DNA of 64,000 bases, from positions 13,365,813 to 13,429,812 of the forward strand of contig OY783197.1 of the NCBI GenBank assembly GCA_963678675.1. The letters are read 5' to 3'. The notes below the pieces were generated by a model. It was not told the DNA's origin. It did no database searches and was given only the letters and a program-made list of their open reading frames with translations. The number at the start of each line of letters is the position of its first letter. The stretch's first letter is position 1. Both the position numbers and the translations under genes were made by a program. Below are positions 54,189 to 64,000 of this stretch, one piece after another. Source of the stretch: Xiphydria camelus. Its lineage: Eukaryota > Arthropoda > Insecta > Hymenoptera > Xiphydriidae.

Positions 54189-54985
54189 TTTACTCAATTA
54201 TCTTCAGTAGTTCCTTTTCAATTAATTCCTGAAAATAGGCTTTCATTTTCGACTCGAAGGTTGACGACCCCCTTAACGTATCCTTGACCGGTCTATCAAC
54301 ATGAGGCCTGGCGTTGTCACGGAGCAGTTTTACTGGACGTTTTCCTTTGCCAGTAAATGGACGCTTTTGGTCAATTTCTTGATTTAATCGTATTAATTGT
54401 TGACGATAGCGATCGGCAGTAACTGTCTGGTCAGGTTTCAGAAGTTCATAATGGAGTACGCCTTTCACATCCCACCATATACACAGCATGACTGTGTTAT
54501 AGTGAATATTATGCTTTGGCGTCGATGTTATCGGCTCGCCGGGGTCAACCCAATGATACCAGCGTTTCGGATTATCAAAATAAATCCACTTTTCATCGCC
54601 GGTCATAATTTTCTACAAAAAAGACTTTCTTTCTTGCTTGTTGTAAAGATTCAAACATATGTCATTACGGCTATTTTTATTTGCTTGAGTCAAAGAGTGC
54701 GGCGCCCACTTTGTTCCTTTCCGAATCTTTCCCATTGCTTCAAAGCGATAGGAAACAGTTTGTTGAGTTATTCTTAGCTGTTCTGTGAAAGTTGTTTTTC
54801 CATCTTGCAAGAGTTTTCATCCAGCAACGCTTGCACTTGAATTCCTGGTCGTCCAACTTTACAGGGGCCCCGGTACGTTCACGGTGACTAACATCAAAAT
54901 CACCGTCTTCAAATATCTTATACCAATACTCACATGTACTTACTTTTAGATACAATGTCTCCAAAAACAGAACAGATCGATTCAC
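54189..54985 (-). pseudogene. Mariner transposase, frameshifted and lacking the third Asp
   Basis: Minus strand in order: STCEYWYKIFEDGDFDVSHR and ERTGAPVKLDDQEF (54740-54985), then a frame change to ITQQTVSYRFEAMGKIRKG and LTQANKNSRNDICLNLYNKQ (54613-54810), then MTGDEKWIYFDNPKRWYHWV with the first Asp and LLRDNARPHVDRPV with the second (54190-54606). The segment with the third Asp (usually YSPDLAPSDYHLF) is deleted: the frame jumps to FESKMKAYFQELIEKE. TIRs were not found. Mariner transposases are about 345 residues; this is dead. Confidence 0.85.
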
Positions 54986-55759
54986 ATACTTTCCTAACGC
55001 TTTTTATTTGATGGAATTCATAGCGAATGCAGTGTCTAATAAAGAGCTTATCGGTCTGCATGTTTCATTCACAGAATTTAAAGGTTATATCTATGACTCC
55101 CTTATGTTTCGATACTACATAACAAGTGCCACCATATCATATGTGAACGGTACCTTTGAATTACTTTTATGACACGGAATGGAAATGTCCTAAAACTTAT
55201 TTTTGTACACCTAATGTAATAAATTTCAACAAATTCTTACAGGAGAACAACAAAAAATACCTCGCTGAAATTTTGACGCGATCTTCAGTATCCTTGAGGC
55301 TAGCCACAGTACAAATTTGGTTATTATTAGTGCATAGGTTATCTTTTTGTAATTTTTCATTAAGCATTTTGTTTAATATCATTAAGAAAAGCATTTTTTT
55401 GCTACACAATTTTAACAATCGAAAGGGGAGCTCTTTAAAAAGCGTTCCAGTAAATTTTATTTCTATCGGTAGTCGAAATCAAGATATATCCGATTTAATA
55501 TATCGAAAGAAACTTTTTCTGAGAATTATGAGTTCCATTTTTTTTCTCAAACGACGTAAAATTATGACGAAACCTTATAGGATTTTATCTAGGGTATCGT
55601 AAGCAATCGAAATCCGGAAGAACTTTAATATCGATGACCACTTGGCAAAAAAGTGGCCGCTTGGGATGGAATACCCCATTCTTGTCTGGAACAGAGTATA
55701 TGTAAGGATTTTGCGAGACCAATAATTTGTGTATCGAGTCGAAAATTTGAACTGATATA
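54986..55759. other. Non-coding stretch; relative of the 43409 repeat at 55515-55677
   Basis: The segment 55515-55677, ending CTTGGGATGGAATACCCC, is an inverted match to 43409-43560. A 148-codon plus frame at 55156-55602 is AT-rich and resembles no family. No other feature. Confidence 0.5.
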
Positions 55760-56305
55760 CAGTGTATATTCGAAGAAACTTGACATAGGCGATATGCAGT
55801 AATCTACTCTAAACTACACGCTATTGGTTGTCGACCCGAGGCAGCGACATGATTGGTTCCAACAGCTTTTAATGCCCGAAGATAGCTTCTAAAGAAAATC
55901 CTTAAGGCTGAATCATCGGGCAAACGTAAACACGTGGCAATGCAGAAAACGTCAAACATTGGTTAGGGTTATTGCGTACTGAAATTAGTGCACCCCGGCC
56001 ACCATCACGAAAACCGGAAGCGTAGGTACTAATAGTCGCCAAAAAGCAGAATATACTAATTTTAATGATACATATCGAAACCTAATAATTTTGTAACATA
56101 TTAATCAAAGTGCTACGATGTTTGACATCTCTTCCGGATGCGATTCCCGCCACGATTTTACAAAGATTTTCTACCAAAACGATTACCGGGTACTAGTAAG
56201 TCGTTAGAACCAATCATTACAGCATCCTCAAGTCGACAACCAATAGCTCAGTTTAGGGCGTACTACAGTATGTCGCCTATATCAAGCTTTTTTGAATACA
56301 CACTG
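55760..56305. mobile_element. MITE with CAGTGTATATTCGAAG TIRs, TA TSD
   Basis: Left end CAGTGTATATTCGAAGAAAC, right end TTTTTTGAATACACACTG, flanked by TA (55758-55759, 56306-56307). Inner inverted words include CTATTGGTTGTCGAC and GTCGACAACCAATAG. A fragment of a related end is at 58556-58604. Confidence 0.75.
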
Positions 56306-56612
56306 TAATGAGTGGGTATCAACTCTACAGAAACAAACTCTACAGAAACCAACTCTACAGAAACCAACTCTGAAGAGTTCAACTCTACATGTGGTAACTC
56401 TACAGAATAAAACTACAGGCTAGACCAACTCTACATACGGTCGAGAGCGTCAACTCTACAGAATAAAAATGCAGGCTGGACCAACTCTACATATGGTCGA
56501 ACGTGTCAACTCTGCAAAATAAAAATGCAGGCTGGACCAACTTTACATGCGGTCGAGCGCATCAGCTCTACAGAATAAAAATGCAGGCTAGACCAACTCT
56601 ACATACTAAGCT

Positions 56613-56963
56613 CGCACCCCATCCTCTATATTAACACGGCGCGAAGCCGTCGCGATGTTGTTCCCGGGGGGGGAGGGGGGGCTGCGCCCCCTGGACCCCC
56701 GCTCTAACCTAACCTAATCGGACCTGAGATAGACACACTCAGAGTCAGTCTTTCTTACGTTTAACTGATCTTCGTTACGAAAAGGTGGCCCTACATATCG
56801 CACCCCATCTCTATAGTATCACTGCGCGAAGTCATCGCGACATTATTCCACTGCACCCCCCCGGATCTCCGCTCTAACCTAATCTAACCTGACCTAAGAT
56901 AGACACACTTAGAGTCAGTCTTTCTTATGTTTAAATTGATCTTCATTACGTAGGGGTGGCCCT
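56613..56963 (+). repeat. Tandem duplication, period about 186 bp
   Basis: CGCACCCCATC starts both units (56613 and 56799); both carry CGCTCTAACCTAA and CACTCAGAGTCAGTCTTTCT-type words and end GGTGGCCCTA. The first unit has a long G-run. Confidence 0.8.
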
Positions 56964-56998
56964 AAATGGGTTTTCCCCAGCCTGTACTTTTATTCTGT

Positions 56999-58202
56999 CC
57001 CTTATGTGCACACCCGGGTACCCGGATGCCCACCTCGTCATATTTTTGCTCGTAACTCGGAGAAAAATTGAAATACCGGCCTGGGCCTCAAGATCCCCAT
57101 TATTTGACTCTTTTTGAAGATAAACACACACTCATAAATTTTTTTCAAATTGTTTGAAATAAACGGCGTTGAAGTACATGTGCTTAGCGGACACACACGG
57201 GTACCCGGGTACCCACTAGATTAAAAATGGCATTTCGAGTCGGGAATCAATTAATATCATGAATGAATCTTTCATTGAGGTAACAGGTGTTAATGAATAA
57301 ATAATTACAATAATTTTCAAGGTATATTACAGTATATTTACATTCCTCCAGCGCAATCGATACATCTGATCGTCGATGAACAATGCTCATCGCAAACAGG
57401 TTTCTCGCAAACCGAACAAGATTTTCGTGTTTTCCGGCGTCTTTTGGTCGTTTCTTTGTAGCATATATGACAAGAACCTATAATTTTCTTCCTGCCTGTA
57501 CTGTCTCGAGGTTGAGCTTGCCTTTCAGGAATAGTGGAAGGACCAGCCTGTGGCCCGATCACGCTTTCAATCGCAATTTTCGTGTTGAAGTTGCGCATTA
57601 TTTGGCCATTCGCAGAACGATCCTCAATAAAGGGTTTCGCTAGTTCTTCGCCTAGTTGGCGCAAGAATATACGTCGCTGATTACTGTTCTTTCGAATCAT
57701 CTTGTTGTTCTCATAATATATTATATACGAAGCAAGAGCGCCTACGTTTAGGATATTGAAAAACATAGCAAGCGGCCATCTCTGAGTGCGCCTGTGCGTG
57801 GTGTATCGAGTAACCATTTGATCCATAGTATCTACACCAGTTTTATATCTATTATAATAAGAGATCATGTGAGGTTTTCTCTTTCTATCGTCATTCACAG
57901 CAGCATCAGAGTGCATTGTTGATAGTAATATTACAGCTCTGTTCTTCTTGGGCAAAATTGACCGCGCGCTACCTGTGTAGCGCTCGGAGACCCTACTTCT
58001 ATTTCCTTTCATGGGAGCTGTAATGGGCTAGGGAACTTGGAAATGGCTTAAATAGTTTTTATTAATGTTTATTTAATGAAGTAAATTGATTCCAAACGAT
58101 TCCGTTCATATGAAAATTCAGGAATCGAGAAAAACCAGTGGTGGGCACCCGGGTACCCCGGGTGTGTAACGACGTGGTAAAAGTTGAGTGTGCACATAAG
58201 GG
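56999..58202 (-). mobile_element. Truncated piggyBac element
   Basis: TIR CCCTTATGTGCACACCCGGG at the left and the inverse of GTGTGCACATAAGGG at the right; subterminal CCCGGGTACCCGG words occur at both ends. TTAA follows the right end (58203-58206), but the left end is preceded by CTGT. The flanking sequence on both sides belongs to the same tandem unit, so the element inserted in the array and lost a few bases on the left. 1204 bp against over 2 kb for intact piggyBac elements. Confidence 0.8.
57338..58012 (-). pseudogene. piggyBac transposase, C-terminal third
   Basis: 224 residues on the minus strand with YYNRYKTGVDTMDQMVTRYT followed by HRRTQRWPLAMFFNILNVGA, the last catalytic Asp region of the DDE core of piggyBac transposases (N-x-x-x-G-V-D-x-x-D). 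The end is a Cys-rich finger: CHICYKET...CSVCEKPVCDEHC...CIDC, as in piggyBac C-terminal DNA-binding domains. The frame is uninterrupted, but the first two catalytic Asp residues and the N-terminus (more than half the protein) are deleted. Confidence 0.85.
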
Positions 58203-58205
58203 TTA

Positions 58206-58545
58206 ACGCGCTCGACCGTATGTAGAGTCGGTCCAGCCTGCATTTTTATTCTGTAGAGTTGATGCGCTCGACCGTATGTAGAGTTGGTCTAGCCTGCATT
58301 TTTATTCTTTAAAGTTGACGTGCTAGACCGTATGTAGAGTTGGTTCAGCCTGCATTTTTATTCGGTACAGTTAATACGCTCGACCGTATGTAAAGTTGGT
58401 CCATGTAGAGTTGGTCTACTCTGCATTTTTATTTTGTAGAATTGACACGCTCTGCACCGTATGTAGAGTTTGTCCAGCCTGTAGTTTTATTCTGTAAATA
58501 TGGTTTCTATAGAGTTGGTCCGCTCCCGTTTCTGTAGAATTTATC
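58206..58545 (-). repeat. Right-arm array of about 56-bp units
   Basis: Five or six units reading CGCTCGACCGTATGTAGAGT then TGGTCYAGCCTGCATTTTTA. Inverse of the array at 56320-56612. Confidence 0.8.
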
Positions 58546-58784
58546 CGCTCCCACTACAGTATATCACCTACGAGTATGTCAAGTTTCCTCGAATATACAC
58601 TGTACTATCGCTCACGTAGGATCTGTTTCTCATTCTTGGTTCTCCTTGCATGGATATTTAAACAATGAAACGTAAAAGTTGTATAGGCAGATCTACAATT
58701 AATGGAAGCAATAAAATAAAAAATCAGCTCTTTTAAGATAATTCTACATTTAAAACTGATTACTGAAAAAAAAATTATCTTGTC

Positions 58785-59110
58785 ACTCAGTGTCAAAAAC
58801 CTCGGTTTTTCGATCGTCCTTGACGCTTGTGAAATCGTGTTTCACACACTGAAGCTGCTCAGTGTGTGAACAACCTGCGCAGTGCGTAAAAGTACATGCG
58901 CAGTGCGTGAACACTTTTTTCGTCACTCAGTGCGTAAAACTCGGTTTCACGGGCGTCCTCAACCCCATCAACCTCGTATTTGACACTTAGTGACAAAAAA
59001 TAGAATTCGTTATGAAGGCGTTTCGCGGCGTTTTAACTCGTGTGGTTACCGCTCTCGCTACGCTCGTGCGAAAAACTTCACACTCGATAAAAACTTGCGC
59101 TTCACGCACT
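58785..59110 (+). repeat. Dispersed repeat (partner 2243-2449)
   Basis: GTCACTCAGTGTCAAAAACC begins the segment; GCGCAGTGCGTRAA is repeated, and the right half matches 2243-2449 inverted, including GTTTCGCGGCGTTTTAACTC. Confidence 0.7.
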
Positions 59111-59650
59111 CATATTGAAAATAACTATTAAAATCAGATAAGAAATGAAAACTGTAGCAACTTTTCAACATTAAAAGTCCATTTTATCCCACTTAGGACA
59201 GTCACCAGAGACATGAAACATTATACAATTAGGAACAGCCAGATTAATAGATGAACGGGTTCATTTATGTGTAAAGTAAAGAAGCCTCGGTTTGCATGAA
59301 CAATTTAAGAGCGAAGGACGGTGAAATAAGCTCGAAAATTGTAATTTTTTACCTTTTGTGTTAGATTTCTGGAACTGTGCAGAAATACGCCAAAGTCGTT
59401 GAACACTGTCCTTTTCTTTAATTTAAAACGAAGAAAACGCTATCCCACGGAACTTGCTGCGGTAAATATTTTTAAAGATATAAAGGTTCAAAGTTGGTCT
59501 AAAAATGAGGAAACTCGTTCGAAAATTGTTACTTTCATATGTTACCCCGTCAATTATTTCCGGTGTTTCGGTTAAAAAGACATATAAAACATTATTTAAA
59601 CTAAACTACATGGTGAAGAAAATGCGACCTTGCAGAACCCGCTATAATTG

Positions 59651-59908
59651 CCTGGTGTTGGGGAAAAGTGGTATAAGTCCAAAATTGGCTAAAATGTGTT
59701 AAGTAGATTAATCACTTCTGAAAACGGGTATCTACGGTAGGGACAAGTGATATAAGTCTAGTCCAAATAACAAAATAAGTAGTTATTACTTATTAAGACT
59801 TATATCACTTGTCTCTACCGTAGATACCTACCCGTTTTCAGAAGTGATTAATCTACTTAACACATTTTAGCCAATTTTAGACTTATACCACTTTTCCCCG
59901 ACACCAGC
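59651..59908. mobile_element. Inner foldback 1, near-perfect arms
   Basis: GGTGTTGGGGAAAAGTGGTA at the left and its inverse TACCACTTTTCCCCGACACC at the right; arms of over 100 bp, loop near 59775. Confidence 0.85.
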
Positions 59909-59913
59909 CAATT

Positions 59914-60084
59914 AATAGGACCGGAGATATGAAGTCGTGAAGTAGAGTCTCTACGCGTCGAAAATCCGCGTTGCAAGTTAATAAATGTACCGTGACTCCC
60001 CGGCCTCGCAGTGAATTGTCACGCAACGTGGATTTTCGACACATAGGGACAACTTCACGACTTCATTGAATCTCCGGTCCTATT
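59914..60084. mobile_element. Inner foldback 2, 171 bp
   Basis: AATAGGACCGGAGATATGAA and the inverse of TTCATTGAATCTCCGGTCC form arms that include GTCGAAAATCCGCGTTGC. It follows inner foldback 1 after five bases. Confidence 0.8.
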
Positions 60085-60489
60085 CGTAGCGGGTTCCGCA
60101 AGATCACGTTTTTTTCATCATACAGCCTAGTTTAAATAATGTCACATATGTTTTTCTCGGCTGAGGCATCGGAAATGTTTGACGAAGGAACACATAAAAA
60201 GTATAAATTGTCAAGCGATTTTCCTCATTTTTAGTTCAACTTTGAACTTCTATATCTCTGAAAATATTTATTGTATCAAGTTCGGCGTTATCGCGTTTTC
60301 TTCGTTGTAAAGTAGAGAAGAAGACAGTACTATACGACTTTGTCGTATTTCTGCATAGTTTCGGCATATAGTGCGAGAGGTAAAAAACGCACTTTTCGAG
60401 TTCATTTGACTGTCTTCCGCTCTGAAATCGTCCGTGCAAACCAAGATTCCTCAAATTGATACCTAATTGTGTAATGCTTAGGTCGATGT

Positions 60490-61480
60490 TTCGCCTCTGG
60501 TGGCTGGCCTACACTGTTCGTCGCCGATTGAGTTGCGGAGCATCAGGAAACAGGAAAGCGCGGGGAAAACTGAAGTAATCGAACGTTGGTACAGGGGGGC
60601 AACGCACTCGCGGCCTCGGATCTCGCGGCGTCGTTACATGCACGGGAGAAAGAAAGAGATAGAAGTAAAAAGTGACGAGAGGGAGGAAAAAAGACGAAAG
60701 AGAAAGAGAGCTAGTAATCCCGATGGAAAACCCCTAACCTCCGCCGTGGTCGGCTGTGCGAACGTACTTAGAGCAGCCCCCTGCAACTCACACGTATTCC
60801 CATTAGATATCTTAGATTAGAATCCGCTACGTGGCGCCCTATCGCTGGCCCTGTGTTGGCTGCTGCTGGCTGTTGGCTGCGCTGGCTCATATAAAATTCG
60901 TTCGAACATTTACTGGACTATTTCTATTACTTCATAAAATTCCTTATCCCTACATATTTATTACAAAATGGAATAATGCTTCATTGCACTCAAGCCCCTT
61001 CATTCACACCTCATTCGCCCACTTTCAGCCGGGCCTGCCCGACCAGCGACACTGCGCCACCACGCGGTTGGCGACAACGGTTTGGCCATGCGAAACGCAG
61101 AGTTGCAGGGGGCTGGTGCCGAGTTACCCCTCCGTGATCTATAGCGTGCGAGCGGAGTCTTGCCGGCGGCGCTGTGTGGCCCTGATACGATGTTACTACA
61201 GTCTGCACAGGCAGCCGGGAGTCGGGAGGGTCGCCCCAGCTCACACGTGCAAGGCGCACGTGCACTTCAAGTCCACTCTAGCCTCTGGCGCACAATCATC
61301 GGATGCCAAGATACACTCCACGGAATAATTTTAGAGACCGTCGCATCTCTCTCTCCCTCTCTCTCTCCCCCTCTCTCCTCGTGTATCCCTGAAATCCGTC
61401 CTCCTACTCCTGTCACGCCTCTCGCGTATAACTTGGCGCGTAAATATCTGGGCGACGTCTAAGCGAGGTAGATTTTTAGG
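60490..61480. other. GC-rich block, possible regulatory or untranslated region
   Basis: GC-rich with an A/G-rich run (60640-60710) and a CT-rich run (61340-61380). Frames such as 60831-61328 (plus) show no domain. AGAGCAGCCCCCTGCAACTC at about 60770 and GAGTTGCAGGGGGCT near 61098-61114 are an inverted pair and could mark a MITE of about 340 bp. Confidence 0.4.
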
Positions 61481-61586
61481 TGGAGCACAACCGTCCTCGG
61501 GAGGGAATGAGACCGACGTATCGTTTGTTGCAGTTTCTGGTCGAATATAAATCATATACATATACACATACATATACATACAAACA

Positions 61587-61668
61587 TATCGTCACCCCAA
61601 TATAGGTTTGTTCAATGTCCCATTCCCAAAAAGAGGATATTGAACAAACCTATATTGAGGTGACGATA
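61587..61668. repeat. 82-bp hairpin with a 34-bp nearly perfect stem
   Basis: TATCGTCACCCCAATATAGG then TTTGTTCAATGTCC pairs with GGATATTGAACAAACC and its continuation TATATTGAGGTGACGATA with one C-A mismatch and one G-U pair. The loop is 14 bases. It sits between AT-rich simple repeats. Confidence 0.75.
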
Positions 61669-61699
61669 TAAAATAAAATAAATATAATATTTATATATA

Positions 61700-62056
61700 T
61701 AAATGTGGTCTTAGGACTATAGAAAAGCACGTTTATTTCGATGAAGCAAATTTTGTTCTCAGTGTGTATAATAGGGTAAGCGGTAAAGTTATTGACACCT
61801 TAAGCAGATAAAATTTGCAATCATTGACATACCTATCTCTTTCTGCCTAATACATTTGTTATCGGATGGTGTCAATAACTGATAAGTACAGTTTTTGACA
61901 CCAGTACCGATTTGATCCAGATAATATTAAAAATTAAATCGATAATATCTATACACGTTCAATCGATATTCATTCTGAACAAATAAATGTGCTCCTCAGA
62001 CTATTCAAAAACACGTTTATTTCGATAAAGCGAATTCTTTTCATCTGTGTAGATGG
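61700..62056 (+). repeat. Diverged direct repeat flanking a GACACC inverted pair
   Basis: AAGCACGTTTATTTCGATGA near 61724 and AACACGTTTATTTCGATAAA near 62010 belong to two copies of a ~65-bp unit. Between them TAAAGTTATTGACACC (61774) and GGTGTCAATAACTG (61868) form an inverted pair. Confidence 0.6.
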
Positions 62057-63023
62057 ATACTTATAGGATATTTTTGTACGCAAATGATTACTTTTTAATT
62101 TATAGGAATGTTAAAATCAATTTCAGTAGTTGATTTTAGAAGTTATTTTCAGTAAAAAAGTTTGCATAGACCTAATTTCAAACGTCTAAGAAGTTAACTA
62201 AACATTTAAAAAATGTAACTCTCGATATTATACCACAAGCGAATAAAGGAAAAAACTAAATAAGAAAAAGACAGAAATACAATACACACTTTTCTTTATA
62301 GTTTTAAAAACAAGAATTTCTCATCTTTAAAACTTCATTATATTTTGCTTCCATCCCAAGTGAGAATTCTTTTTTTTAATTCTCATTTATGTTAACAGTT
62401 TGGATTCGAACCCACGTTTAAATATGAACCCTTTATTCCAAATAATCTCTATCTAGTATCGAGACTTCTAGAGTAATGAATTTTTTTTTCTGGAACACTG
62501 CTTAAATTGCCTTCTTAAAAATATTATTTTTAGCGAAAAAAAATTTTTAACAAATCCCAAGTTTCCATTGCATCGGACAAGATTTTTAGCGACAGAGAGG
62601 CTCATACGCGATTACCGGAGTTGCAATGACTTTCCCATTCGCACGAATACCATGTGTCCTGGGTGCCTCGCTTTGACTGTATACAAGTTATCCCCCAGCT
62701 TGGAAGTTTCGTACGGAATGAAACATATACAGAAAACAAATTTCTGTAAAATTACCCGAATGTTTAGTTGAATAGTCGCAATTAAATATTTTATTACTTC
62801 AAACAATCTTAATTTACTCTAATACAATATTTCTTCGACTTAACGAAATATATTTATAAAAAAAATATATTACTTAAGTTAAGACAGTATTTTGTCCAGA
62901 TAGATTAATATTATGTTGGCTAATAAAATATGTCATTGCGACTATTAAATTAAATGTATAGCTGATTTTACCGAATTTTTTTTCTCTGTGTAATTTACAT
63001 ACCTAATTAATATTTTATATAAG
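62057..63023. other. Non-coding stretch, nothing recognised
   Basis: AT-rich. A lone B-box-like TGGGTTCGAATCC (minus, near 62400) has no A-box at the right distance. No other feature. Confidence 0.5.
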
Positions 63024-63272
63024 AGGTACCGCCAACGCGAGCTACTTTGACCCTGGGGTCCTTCTTTGACCCAAATTAAGAAATAAAATAAAACGCTCTC
63101 AAACTATCTTGAGAAAGCAGATTTTAAACTGGTTGCGGTAGTTTCTGCTAGGGCCAGGGCTAGGGCAGCTAATATATTGACGTGCATCAAGTAGTTTGAG
63201 AATGTTTTATTTTATTTCTTAATTTGGGTCAAAGAAGGACCCCAGGGCCAAAGTAGCACGCGTTGACGGTAC
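63024..63272. mobile_element. 249-bp MITE with TATAAG duplication
   Basis: Left end AGGTACCGCCAACGCG, right end CGCGTTGACGGTAC, then inverted blocks CTTTGACCCTGGGGTCC and TAAGAAATAAAATAAAAC. TATAAG occurs immediately outside both ends (63018-63023, 63273-63278). Confidence 0.8.
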
Positions 63273-63278
63273 TATAAG

Positions 63279-64000
63279 CCTTCCAAGAATATACATCAAG
63301 ATTATTGAAATTTTGGCATATTTTTAAAATGTATTTTGGAATACGTGTATAACATCTATTAATTACATATACAATAAACTTCGTCAATGTGTTATTTATA
63401 ACTAATTTAAAACATGTGTATTCTGCACGTATAATAACTGTTATTAACAAATTAGTGCTCAGTGTTATTTTCAGTTTCCAAACAGTTTTTTTTACGGACA
63501 TTCAATTAATCGTTTCTGCAATGTTTAGGAATTGATTTCAAAAACTCTACTCCTTTTTAATAAAATTAAGTTCTTACAAGGAAACGTTTCGAGGCCGCCG
63601 CTTCCGATCTTGATGAAACTTCGTAAATTTAGTTTATCGAAAAATAAGAGACCCCTATTTTTTTATAGCGGCCCAATTTTGGTTTAAGGGGGTGAAATGG
63701 ACCCCTGAATTTTCACCCCCTTCGAGCTATCTCCGAAACGAAGCGAGATAGATGAAAACTTTCAATGTACGTTTTGTTTGGTTTTTTTAGTATAATAAAA
63801 TCCCCTAAACAGATTTTGAAAAAAAGCATTATTTTTCAAAAAAAAAAAATTTTTTTATCTAATTTTTCGAAATTTCGGTTTAGTCATGTGGACAAAAATT
63901 TAGGAAATTTTATTACAAATTCAACCATGTATGACATGATATATTTCCCTCCTACAGTTTTGCAAATTTCTAACTTTTATGTCTGATAATGAGCGGGCTA
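63279..64000. other. Non-coding stretch, nothing recognised
   Basis: AT-rich; a 90-codon minus frame (63229-63501) shows no similarity. From 63590 the GAGGCCGCCGCTTCCGATC segment looks like an end of a dispersed repeat, cut by the window edge. Confidence 0.45.

Larger units (their letters stand above)
56311..58555. mobile_element. Foldback element with tandem-repeat arms
   Basis: Ends AGTGGGTATCAACTCTACAG and CTGTAGAATTTATCCGCTCC then CACT. The left arm (56320-56612) and right arm (58205-58540) are arrays of about 56-bp units in opposite orientation: ACCAACTCTACATACGGTCG and CAGAATAAAAATGCAGGCTG against their complements. Long TIRs made of tandem units are the mark of Drosophila FB-type foldback elements. 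The centre is occupied by a tandem duplication and a piggyBac element. Confidence 0.75.
59283..60450. mobile_element. Outer foldback, about 250-bp arms
   Basis: The left arm starts CCTCGGTTTGCATGAAC and runs to about 59640; the right arm runs from about 60085 to 60450 and ends GTGCAAACCAAG. Matches include GAAAACGC/GCGTTTTC, AAATGAGGAAA/TTTCCTCATTT and GCAGAACCCGCTA/TAGCGGGTTCCGC. Arm identity is clearly lower than in the two foldbacks found in its loop. Confidence 0.75.

Noticed and set aside
60831..61328. 165-codon frame with a hydrophobic start resembling a signal peptide
   Set aside because: No similarity, GC-rich context with frames on the other strand, and the likely ATG is in unfavourable context.
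62390..62470. Second SINE head on the minus strand
   Set aside because: Only a B-box-like word is present; no A-box at suitable distance and no tRNA fold.

Overview
This is eukaryotic DNA, very probably from an insect: AT-rich, almost without open reading frames, with GT-AG introns, tRNA-derived SINE-like heads and a transposon mix (PIF/Harbinger, mariner, piggyBac, THAP-type, Ty3/Gypsy-like, many foldback MITEs) usual for arthropods. I cannot place it more finely. No complete host protein-coding gene was found. Most of the window is transposable elements nested in one another. Element ends were called from inverted repeats read by eye and, where visible, target-site duplications (TSDs).

Layout. 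1-5 kb: a SINE-like head, then nested foldback elements and a MITE with 30-bp terminal inverted repeats (TIRs). 5.6-7.6 kb: an element with CCACTAC subterminal arrays holds a minus-strand PIF/Harbinger copy. 7.6-11.4 kb: a composite repeat with a tRNA-like pol III promoter, a small non-autonomous LTR element and foldbacks. 11.6-17.4 kb: a TIR-bounded element with GTAAAAATGAGAC motifs contains a second Harbinger copy (14016-16529). 18.06-23.22 kb: a Ty3/Gypsy-like LTR retrotransposon with 228-bp LTRs and an ATAA TSD, disabled by stops, a frameshift and loss of most of gag. 24.3-30.8 kb and 46.0-48.6 kb: two inverted copies of an AAGCCCGC foldback, the first split by other insertions including a SAP-domain MITE. 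31-38 kb: elements with dense subterminal motifs, plus a GC-rich block. 38.5-39.3 kb: an internally deleted mariner. 43-52 kb: more foldbacks. 52.4-55 kb: a pseudogene broken by a THAP-type element and a mariner. 56.3-58.6 kb: a foldback element with tandem-repeat arms invaded by a piggyBac. 59.3-60.5 kb: foldbacks inside a foldback.

The observation I rate highest is that both PIF/Harbinger copies (left 5779-7394 on the minus strand, right 14016-16529 on the plus strand) carry, after the first two transposase exons, two exons that look like the C-terminal part of a mitochondrial fission regulator (MTFR1/MTFR2-like) gene. The exon lengths (164 and 148 nt), intron boundaries and reading frames are preserved in both copies while the transposase exons are broken. 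This looks like capture of a host gene fragment with its intron by a Harbinger element. Between the copies I see more amino-acid-changing than silent differences in the captured exons, so they look neutrally evolving, not selected.
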